Assembly (NCBI RefSeq): GCF_002777975.1
Contig: NZ_NGVS01000031.1
Coordinates: 124,563-188,562 of the forward strand
DNA length: 64,000 nucleotides
Source of the DNA: Shewanella carassii
Lineage (GTDB): Bacteria; Pseudomonadota; Gammaproteobacteria; Enterobacterales; Shewanellaceae
Direction of reading: 5' to 3'
Shown piece by piece: positions 49,727 through 57,546 of the stretch. The stretch's first letter is position 1. Every line of letters begins with the position of its first letter. The notes under the pieces are model-generated. The model was not told where the DNA came from. It ran no database searches and was given only the letters and a program-made list of their open reading frames with translations. The position numbers and the translations under genes are program-made.

Positions 49727-51121
49727 ATGGAACAAGACGACAGAAAGTTGTTTGTACTTGATACCAATGTGTTATTACATGAACCCTTAGCGATTTACTC
49801 CTTTAAAGAACATGATGTTGTGGTCCCAATGACGGTACTGGAGGAATTGGACCAGATAAAAGACAGAAAGCGGGATGTCAGCCGCGATGCCAGGGTCGCC
49901 ATTCGGGCGCTGGAAGATATCCTCGGCGGCAAGACCACTCCGGAACAGATAATCAAAGGGGTTCCCCTTCCGAGCCGCGAAGGGCACACAGATGCCACAG
50001 GTACTCTGGCCATCTTCCCCGACCACCAGATTGAATTCACCATAGGCTCGCTGCCCGGCGACAACAACGACAACCGCATCATCAACACCGCCCTACATCT
50101 GCAAAATCAATATGAGCCCCGTACCGTGGTGCTGGTCACCAAAGACATCAATATGCGTCTCAAGGCCAAGGGCGCCGGGATACTCCTGGTAGAAGACTAC
50201 CGCACCGATCAGTTGATCGATGACATACGTTTTCTATCCAAGGGTTTTCATCAATTTGAAGGCAACTTCTGGGAGCATCTGCACAAGGTGGCCACCGAAC
50301 GTCATGGCCGTCATACTGTGCATGATGTGCCGCTCAAGGACCTGGGCGACGATCTCTTTTATATCAACCAATATCTGCTGGATGAGGAATCCGAGTTTTG
50401 TGGCCGGGTGGTCGGCCGCAGTGAAACCAGTCTCAATGTGCTGGATCTCGGTCGCGAACGCCTGATGAATATGGAGGCCTGGGGCGTGAGGCCGAAGAAC
50501 ATCTATCAGGGCATGGCACTGCAGGCCTTGATGGATCCCGATATCGATCTGGTTATTCTCACCGGCCCTGCCGGATGCGGCAAGACCTTGCTGGCGATGG
50601 CGGCGGCACTGGAGTTGGTGGTGGAGCGCAATCTCTACGACAAGGTAATCGTTACCCGTAACACCCCGGAAATTGCCGAGTCGATAGGCTTCCTGCCAGG
50701 CACGGAAGAGGAGAAAATGGCGCCCTGGCTGGCGGCAATTACCGATACTCTGGAGGTGCTACACAAGCATGATGTCAATCCCAGTGGTTCGCTCAACTAC
50801 ATAATGGAAAAGGCCAATATCCAATTTAAGTCGATCAACTTCATGCGTGGGCGTTCGATTCAGAACTCAGTGGTATTGCTGGATGAGTGTCAAAACCTGA
50901 CCGCCTCACAGTTGAAAACCATGATCACCCGTATGGGAGAAGGCACCAAGCTTATCTGTTGTGGCAACCTGTCACAGATAGACTCCAACTATCTGACCGC
51001 GGTCACCTCGGGTTTGACCTATATGGTTGAACGCTTTAAAAATTTTGAGGGTAGTGCCAACATTTATCTCAACGGTGTAGTGCGCTCACGGCTGGCAGAG
51101 TTTGCCGAAGAGCACCTCTAG
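49727..51121 (+). CDS. PIN-PhoH family ATPase (PhoH2-like)
   Basis: The 464-residue protein fuses an N-terminal PIN nuclease domain to a PhoH ATPase. The PIN part (about 8-150) has LDTNVLLHE with Asp12, EELDQIKD, and a further Asp in VTKDINMRLKA. The PhoH part (about 240-460) has Walker A TGPAGCGKT (near 279) and Walker B VVLLDECQNLT. PhoH2-type proteins act as RNA helicase-nucleases. Here it is chromosomal, without the small antitoxin-like gene that accompanies some homologues. Confidence 0.92.
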   Translation: MEQDDRKLFVLDTNVLLHEPLAIYSFKEHDVVVPMTVLEELDQIKDRKRDVSRDARVAIRALEDILGGKTTPEQIIKGVPLPSREGHTDATGTLAIFPDHQIEFTIGSLPGDNNDNRIINTALHLQNQYEPRTVVLVTKDINMRLKAKGAGILLVEDYRTDQLIDDIRFLSKGFHQFEGNFWEHLHKVATERHGRHTVHDVPLKDLGDDLFYINQYLLDEESEFCGRVVGRSETSLNVLDLGRERLMNMEAWGVRPKNIYQGMALQALMDPDIDLVILTGPAGCGKTLLAMAAALELVVERNLYDKVIVTRNTPEIAESIGFLPGTEEEKMAPWLAAITDTLEVLHKHDVNPSGSLNYIMEKANIQFKSINFMRGRSIQNSVVLLDECQNLTASQLKTMITRMGEGTKLICCGNLSQIDSNYLTAVTSGLTYMVERFKNFEGSANIYLNGVVRSRLAEFAEEHL

Positions 51122-51139
51122 AGAAACCCAGCAACAGAA

Positions 51140-51168
51140 AAAGGCCCCATTTAGGGGCCTTTGCTTTA
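51140..51168 (+). terminator. Intrinsic terminator after PhoH-like gene
   Basis: AAAGGCCCC (51140-51148) pairs perfectly with GGGGCCTTT (51154-51162), loop ATTTA, followed by GCTTTA. Confidence 0.82.
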
Positions 51169-51268
51169 TGCGGGGGACTGCATATTGGCTCAAATTAAGT
51201 ATATGATATTGGCTCTGTTCTTTGTGCTTTCCCGCCGCTTGGGATGGGCCGTGATGCAAGGGTAATGG

Positions 51269-54200
51269 ATGAAATTGAGTGAGCCGGATCTGCAGCTGAA
51301 ATCTCCGATCCAGAGAAATTACAACCGCGCAGTGTTTTACACCTATATGGGGGTAATCGTACTGGCGCTGCTCACCGCCTGGGTGTTTTTTGAACGCCAG
51401 AAAACCCAGCAGATGGAGCTCAGGGAGGAGCAGGTCGATCGCCATGTGATGCAGATTGATCTCTTGCTGGAATCCAGTATCCGCGCGGTCAAGAGCCTGC
51501 GTAATGTGGCCGTGGATCACTTACGTCTGGCCGAGCAGGTGCGCAAGGACAGGTTGCCCCAGTACGAGAAGTTTAACGAAAGCGGACAATTTTTTACCCT
51601 GGAGCCCAATTACGCCAAGAGTGGCGAGCCCTTCACCAACATGGGGCGGATAACCGGCTCCGGCTCTCTCGATGGCCGCAGCGACAAGTTCTATCAGGAA
51701 CTGGAGATGCTGTTCGAGTTGTCGTTGTCGTTCCCGGTCGCCAAAGAGGCCGCACCCAAGGCCTCGGCCATCTATTACCTGTCTAAGCGGCGGATGATGT
51801 CTTACTACCCCTGGCCAGCGGACGAGCAGCGTTTTCGCGATGAGATGCTGAGTAAGAAACAGTTCCAACTGGCGACACCGGCGATGAATCCCCAGCGCAG
51901 CGTGTTCTGGAGTGAGGCCTATGTGGACTCGGCCGGTAATGGCTTGTTGACTACCCTCGGGGTGCCCATCTATCTCGAAGATGAGTTTATCGGTTCCATC
52001 AATCTGGACATGACACTGGCATCGCTCGCCAAACAGATACGCCTCTATTTCAAGATGCCGGGCACAGTGATTTTGCTGGATCAGGGCAACAATATTCTCT
52101 CCCACAGCGATTTTGATACCTCCAGCATCAACCGGGTCTACCACATCAGCCAGCGGATCCCATCCGAACTGCACTCGCTGCCTGAGTCTGAACTGTTCGA
52201 TGCCCACGAGGGGATGATCCGCAACGGTTATTACATCCACTCGGTGGCGCTGCACAACGCCCCCTGGCGTCTACTCTACCTGCAGGATGTCGATGAGTTG
52301 TTTCTGGATTCGTTCGAGAAACTGCAGCTGACCTTTATTCTGGTGGTACTGGCCTTGTCTGTGCTGGTGACCATAGTGCACTGGCAGACTCGCCGCGCCT
52401 TCGTCAGCCCGGCCTCGCGTCTGTTGTCACACCTGGAAGACTGTTCCCGTGAGCCGATCCGACCACCGGCGAAGATCACCCAGGGCTGGGAGCCCTGGTT
52501 CCAGTTGGTCAGCCGTATTTTTGAAGAGAACCAGCAATATACCCGTCACCTGGCAGAGCAGAACAAGCGGCTGGATAAACTGGTGGCCCGGCGCACCGAA
52601 CGACTGAAGGAAACCACTGAGCGGCGGGAGCGGGAATACGCCCTGCTGCGCTCTCTACTGGACTCGATTCCGGAAGCCATTGTCTTCAAAGACAAAGAAG
52701 GCAAGTACCTCGGTTGTAACAAGTCGGCCGAGCGGGTGCTTGGCTACACAGAAGCCGAGATGATAGGCCTGAATTCAGACACTTTGACCACCCCGGAGCA
52801 GGCCGCCAGAATTCGCGCCGAGGATGAACAGGTACTCAAGGACAGGGCGCCGCTGCGTTATCAGGAAAAGGTCGAACTGGCGGGCAAGCCCGTGCTGCTC
52901 GATACCCTCAAGCTGCCGTTTTATAACCGCCGCGGTGAGATGCTGGGCTTGATTGCCGTTTGGCGTGATGTGACTCGCGAATATGAAGCCGCCGAGCAGT
53001 TACGGTTGTCGGAAGAACGTTATCACCTGGCGATGGATGCGGTAGAAGATGGCCTGTGGGACTGGTATCTGGATTCGGAGCAGATCATCTGTAATCCAGC
53101 CTACTACACCATGCTGGGCTACAAGACTAATGAGTTTCCGGCGCTGCTGTCGACTATAGACGAGTTGATCCATCCGGATGACAGGATCCGGGTCGAAGAG
53201 TATCGCGAGCAGTATCTGGCCGATCCTATTGGAGCCTACGAGATAGAGTTCCGAATGCGCGGCAAGAGTGGTCAGTATCACTGGGTGCTATCCCGTGGCC
53301 GGGTGGTGGAATTTACCGCTAACAATGAGCCCAAGCGTATGCTGGGTACCCACAAAGACATTACCCGCAGCAAGAGCAATGAAGTGGCCTTGCTGGAGGC
53401 CAAGAAAGATGCCGAACTGGCCAACCTCTACAAGAGTGAATTCCTGGCCAATATGAGTCATGAGATCCGCACGCCGATGAATGCCATCATAGGCATGCTG
53501 CAGCTGGCGCAGCGCACCAACTTGACGGTGCAGCAGAAAGATTATCTGGAGAAGGCCGGCTTCTCGGCTCAGTCACTGCTGCGGATCATCAACGATATTC
53601 TCGACTTCTCCAAGATTGAAGCCGGTAAGCTGGAGCTGGAGCGGGTCTCCTTCCCGCTGGATAAGGTGCTGGAGCACGCCCTGGATATCAACTCGCTCAA
53701 GGCACAGGAGAAAGGGGTCGAGCTGTTGTTGTATGCCCCTGTGACCGCCGGGCTGATCCTCAAGGGCGATCCGCTGCGTCTCGGCCAGGTGCTGGTGAAT
53801 CTGCTGTCCAATGCGGTTAAGTTTACCTCAGAGGGGGAGATTGAACTCGGTTGTGAAGATGTCGGCGAACGCGATCATCGCATTACTCTCAAATTCTGGG
53901 TTCGGGACACCGGCATAGGGATCAGCAAGGAACAGCAAGAGATACTGTTTGATGCCTTTGCCCAAGCGGATGGCTCCACCACCCGTAAATATGGCGGCAC
54001 CGGCCTTGGCTTGTCCATCAGTAAGCATCTGGTGTCCATGATGGGCGGCAAGATGCAAGTGCAGAGTGAGCCGGGTGTCGGCAGTGTGTTCAGCTTTACT
54101 ATCAGCTTTGAGATCGCCGAGGAGGCCAAGATTGAACCTCTGGTGATGCCGGAGCAGCTCAACAGCCTGCGGGCGCTGGTGGTGGACGATAACTCTACGG

Positions 54201-54961
54201 CGCTGCAGATATATTCGACCCTGATGCGCGACTTCCACTTCGAGGTGGACACCGCCGCCAGCGGTGCCGAAGCCCTCTATAAGCTGGGCAAACAGGAAAC
54301 CGACCTGCTGCTTATCGACTGGATGATGCCGGAAATGGATGGCCGCGAGGTGATCCGTACCCTGGACGAGATGGTGGCCGATGGCAGAATAAGCAAGCGC
54401 CCCGTGGTGATCATGATGACGGCCTATGCCGCCGAGCCACTGGCACAGGAGGTGGAAGATACCAATGTGTTTGCGCTGTTGCAAAAACCCTTCAAGGCCT
54501 CGACTCTATTTGATGAGATAATCTCAGCCTTCGCCGAGAAACCCCATCCGGCGACTGCGGCTGAAATTACCGATAATCAGAGCGGTGGTCATAAAGGCTT
54601 GGTGCTGCTGGTGGAAGATAATCTGATCAACCAGCAGGTGGCCTCTGAACTGCTGCGTAGCGCCGGTTATGAGGTAGATCTGGCCGACAATGGCCAGATT
54701 GCCCTCGAGATGGTGGAGCAGCGTCAATACGACGCGGTATTGATGGACATTCAGATGCCCGTGATGGATGGCCTGACGGCGACCCGGGAACTGCGCAAGA
54801 AATACGACAGGGAGACGCTGCCGATTATCGCCATGACGGCCCATGCCATGTCAGGCGATCGTGAGAAGAGCCTGGCGGCGGGAATGAACGCCCATATCAC
54901 CAAGCCCATTATGCTCAATGAACTCTTTGATACCTTGAGTGAATGGGTGGGCAGGACTTGA
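51269..54961 (+). CDS. Hybrid sensor histidine kinase with two receiver domains, 1230 aa
   Basis: Inner-membrane kinase: TM1 (about 22-40), large periplasmic sensor of Cache-like pattern (about 45-350), TM2 (about 352-372), and a coiled linker. Two PAS domains follow (about 460-580 and 585-710; SIPEAIVFKDKEGKYLGCN and AVEDGLWDWYLDSE). Then HisKA with phosphoacceptor His731 (SHEIRTPMNAIIGM) and HATPase (GGTGLGLSISKHLV). Two receivers have acceptor Asp1017 (LLIDWMMPEMDG) and Asp1160 (VLMDIQMPVMDG). No C-terminal Hpt domain, so a separate phosphotransfer protein is expected. No cognate output regulator is adjacent. Confidence 0.93.
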   Translation: MKLSEPDLQLKSPIQRNYNRAVFYTYMGVIVLALLTAWVFFERQKTQQMELREEQVDRHVMQIDLLLESSIRAVKSLRNVAVDHLRLAEQVRKDRLPQYEKFNESGQFFTLEPNYAKSGEPFTNMGRITGSGSLDGRSDKFYQELEMLFELSLSFPVAKEAAPKASAIYYLSKRRMMSYYPWPADEQRFRDEMLSKKQFQLATPAMNPQRSVFWSEAYVDSAGNGLLTTLGVPIYLEDEFIGSINLDMTLASLAKQIRLYFKMPGTVILLDQGNNILSHSDFDTSSINRVYHISQRIPSELHSLPESELFDAHEGMIRNGYYIHSVALHNAPWRLLYLQDVDELFLDSFEKLQLTFILVVLALSVLVTIVHWQTRRAFVSPASRLLSHLEDCSREPIRPPAKITQGWEPWFQLVSRIFEENQQYTRHLAEQNKRLDKLVARRTERLKETTERREREYALLRSLLDSIPEAIVFKDKEGKYLGCNKSAERVLGYTEAEMIGLNSDTLTTPEQAARIRAEDEQVLKDRAPLRYQEKVELAGKPVLLDTLKLPFYNRRGEMLGLIAVWRDVTREYEAAEQLRLSEERYHLAMDAVEDGLWDWYLDSEQIICNPAYYTMLGYKTNEFPALLSTIDELIHPDDRIRVEEYREQYLADPIGAYEIEFRMRGKSGQYHWVLSRGRVVEFTANNEPKRMLGTHKDITRSKSNEVALLEAKKDAELANLYKSEFLANMSHEIRTPMNAIIGMLQLAQRTNLTVQQKDYLEKAGFSAQSLLRIINDILDFSKIEAGKLELERVSFPLDKVLEHALDINSLKAQEKGVELLLYAPVTAGLILKGDPLRLGQVLVNLLSNAVKFTSEGEIELGCEDVGERDHRITLKFWVRDTGIGISKEQQEILFDAFAQADGSTTRKYGGTGLGLSISKHLVSMMGGKMQVQSEPGVGSVFSFTISFEIAEEAKIEPLVMPEQLNSLRALVVDDNSTALQIYSTLMRDFHFEVDTAASGAEALYKLGKQETDLLLIDWMMPEMDGREVIRTLDEMVADGRISKRPVVIMMTAYAAEPLAQEVEDTNVFALLQKPFKASTLFDEIISAFAEKPHPATAAEITDNQSGGHKGLVLLVEDNLINQQVASELLRSAGYEVDLADNGQIALEMVEQRQYDAVLMDIQMPVMDGLTATRELRKKYDRETLPIIAMTAHAMSGDREKSLAAGMNAHITKPIMLNELFDTLSEWVGRT

Positions 54962-55021
54962 GATAAACCGGCCAATCCCTTAACTTGAATGGCAACTTAC
55001 AGATAACAATCAGGAGATGGG

Positions 55022-57427
55022 ATGAAACCTCAAAGTTGGACCTTGTTGCTGGCGCTGATCGCGGTACCTGGATTGGCGCAGGCGGCACAGGAGAGGGAGG
55101 CCGCAGACGTCATCAGCGAAAGCACTCAGGCCGAAGGTTTTATCAATCTCTTTTATGATGCCAAAGCCGGGCAGCTGTATCTGGAACCGAGCAGACTCAA
55201 CCAGCCCATGTTGCTGCTCTCCAGCTTGCCCCACGGCGTTGGCTCTAACGACATAGGGCTCGATCGGGGGCAACTGGGATATACCCGCATGGTGCAATTT
55301 GAACGCCAGGGCCCCTATATTCTGCTCAAACAGCTCAACACCCGTTTTCGCGCCGATACCGACGACCAAGCCGAGCAAAGAGCCGTGCATGAAGCCTTTG
55401 CTGAATCTGTGCTCTGGCGCGGCAAACTCCTGCCGGGAAAACGTCTGCTGGTGCCGGTCAATGACTTGATGTTGCAGGACCTGCACGGCATCAGCCAACA
55501 GTTGGCGGCCAGGGGCCAAGGGCATTATCGTCTGGACACCAGCCGCTCTGTGGTGTTGCCAGCCTCGGTCAAGTCGTTCGAGCGTAACTCGGATGTGGAT
55601 GTGCAACTGACTTTCGCCAGTGATAAGGCCGGCGCCAGAGTCGCCGAGGTGACTCCGGATGGCCAGGCCCTGTCTCTGAGACTGCGCTACTCCTTTATCG
55701 CTTTGCCCGAGCCGGGTTATCAGGTGCGTCGTTATCATCCCATGAGTGGTTATCTGTCCGATGAGTACAAGGATTATGCCACCGCCATAGATCAGGATAT
55801 CAACCAGCGCTTCTTGCTGCGCCACCGGCTGCAGAAGGTCAATCCCGGCCCCGAGCCAAGCGAAGTGGTTGAGCCCATTACCTATTATCTGGATCCCGGT
55901 GTACCCGAGCCTATCCGTGGTGCCTTGCTCGAAGGCGGCCGCTGGTGGGAGCAGGCCTTCAATGAGGCGGGGTTTATCAACGGTTTTAAGTTGGAGCTAT
56001 TGCCCGAAGGCGCCGACCCTCAGGATGTGCGCTACAACGTGATCCAGTGGGTGCACAGGGCCAGCCGTGGCTGGTCCTACGGCGCGGCGGTGACAGATCC
56101 CCGCAGTGGTGAAATCATCAAGGGCCAGGTCACTCTGGGGAGTCTGCGGGTGCGTCAGGATCACCTGATTGCCCGTGGCCTTACCGCCGGGTGGGAAGAC
56201 AGACAAGCGGCCGATGCAGCCGCAATGGCCTTGTCTCTGGCGCGTATTCGCCAGTTATCGGCTCATGAAATCGGTCACACCCTGGGGCTGGACCATAACT
56301 TTGCCGCTTCCACCAATAACAACGCTTCTGTGATGGATTACCCCCATCCCTATGTGCGCCTCGATGGCAAGCGGGTGGATATCAGCCAGCCTTACGCCGA
56401 AGGCCTGGGTGCCTGGGATAAGTTTGCCATTAAGTACGGTTATGGTGACTTTGGTGATGAAACCCAAACCCAGGCCGCGCTCAAGTTGCTGCTCAAAGAG
56501 GTGCAGCAGCAGGGGCTGAGATACATAGGCGAGGGTGACTCGCGAGCGACTTCAGCCGCCCATGCCTATGCCAGTCTTTGGGACAGAGGCGAGGATCCGG
56601 TCAAGGAGCTGGCCAGAATGCAGCTGGTCAGGCGCCAGGCACTGGAGACATTCTCCGCCAAGGCGCTGTTGCCGGGGCAACCCTTGGGCGAACTCAGTGA
56701 TGCCCTTGTGCCCATCTATCTGCTGAATCGCTACCAGATCAGCGCCGCGGCCAAGTTTGTTGGCGGTATTGACTATAATTATCTGGCCGATGCCGATAGC
56801 GGTAGTTGGCATTATATTGCGCCAGAATTGCAGAAGCGGGCACTCGATACCGTGCTGGCGACCCTGGATCCCAGAGAGCTGTATCTGCCAACCGAGCTAC
56901 TGGAGCAACTGGTGCCCAAGGCCGGCAACTATTACCGCAGCCGCGAGAGTTTCGGCTCATCTCTGGGGGGGGCCGTGGATCAGCTGGCCATGGCAGAAGT
57001 GCTCAGTCGCCACACAGTGTCGGCGCTGTTGAACCCTCAGCGGCTCAACCGTGTGGATCAGGCCTTTACCAGAGACACAGAGCAGCTGTCGGTAGAGGGT
57101 TTACTGGACAGATTGCTGGCTAAGACACTGCTGAAATCCCTGCCTTCTGGAGATCAGACCAGTATTGCGATGCGGGTTAATGCGGTGGTTTTGGACGGCA
57201 TGTTGCAGAGTTTCGAGAGTGACGCCAGTAGTCCAGAAGTTAAAGCCATATTGAGAATGAAGCTGGAATATCTGCTTAAGCAGTTGCCCAGAAAGGAAAA
57301 AAGAAGTTCAGGTTACAAGGCTGCCCACTATGACCATTTGCAAGCTGTGCTTGAGCAGGCACTGAAACAACCTGGGGTCAGAGTGATCAGCAAGCCTGCG
57401 GAAATACCACCGGGATCGCCGATTTAG
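55022..57427 (+). CDS. Zinc-dependent metzincin metalloprotease (DUF5117/DUF4953 type), 801 aa
   Basis: Signal peptide about residues 1-22 (LIAVPGLAQAA). The N-terminal DUF5117-like region includes GFINLFYDAKAGQLYLE; the catalytic motif is HEIGHTLGLDH (His415, Glu416, His419, His425) with Met-turn VMDYPHP shortly after. The C-terminal region is helical. It is exported and probably periplasmic. A terminator separates it from the M16 peptidase gene downstream. It is related only through the metzincin motif to the protein at 33515. Confidence 0.9.
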   Translation: MKPQSWTLLLALIAVPGLAQAAQEREAADVISESTQAEGFINLFYDAKAGQLYLEPSRLNQPMLLLSSLPHGVGSNDIGLDRGQLGYTRMVQFERQGPYILLKQLNTRFRADTDDQAEQRAVHEAFAESVLWRGKLLPGKRLLVPVNDLMLQDLHGISQQLAARGQGHYRLDTSRSVVLPASVKSFERNSDVDVQLTFASDKAGARVAEVTPDGQALSLRLRYSFIALPEPGYQVRRYHPMSGYLSDEYKDYATAIDQDINQRFLLRHRLQKVNPGPEPSEVVEPITYYLDPGVPEPIRGALLEGGRWWEQAFNEAGFINGFKLELLPEGADPQDVRYNVIQWVHRASRGWSYGAAVTDPRSGEIIKGQVTLGSLRVRQDHLIARGLTAGWEDRQAADAAAMALSLARIRQLSAHEIGHTLGLDHNFAASTNNNASVMDYPHPYVRLDGKRVDISQPYAEGLGAWDKFAIKYGYGDFGDETQTQAALKLLLKEVQQQGLRYIGEGDSRATSAAHAYASLWDRGEDPVKELARMQLVRRQALETFSAKALLPGQPLGELSDALVPIYLLNRYQISAAAKFVGGIDYNYLADADSGSWHYIAPELQKRALDTVLATLDPRELYLPTELLEQLVPKAGNYYRSRESFGSSLGGAVDQLAMAEVLSRHTVSALLNPQRLNRVDQAFTRDTEQLSVEGLLDRLLAKTLLKSLPSGDQTSIAMRVNAVVLDGMLQSFESDASSPEVKAILRMKLEYLLKQLPRKEKRSSGYKAAHYDHLQAVLEQALKQPGVRVISKPAEIPPGSPI

Positions 57428-57495
57428 TACGTTGTAAGGTATTGATTATGTGACACAATTAATCCTATGTCTTATATTGGTATCTTTCATATTCC

Positions 57496-57534
57496 AAAGG
57501 TTCGGGCCTGTTTTGCACCGAACCTTTGTTTTTT
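57496..57534 (+). terminator. Terminator between metzincin and M16 peptidase genes
   Basis: AAAGGTTCGG (57496-57505) pairs perfectly with CCGAACCTTT (57518-57527), 12-base loop, followed by GTTTTTT. The Shine-Dalgarno of the next gene follows almost at once, so some readthrough must serve it or its promoter lies within the 70 bases upstream. Confidence 0.78.
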
Positions 57535-57546
57535 GGGGGAATTCTT

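Noticed and set aside
55010..55825. 271-codon minus-strand frame opposite the metzincin gene
   Set aside because: Antisense shadow of a clear exported protease gene.
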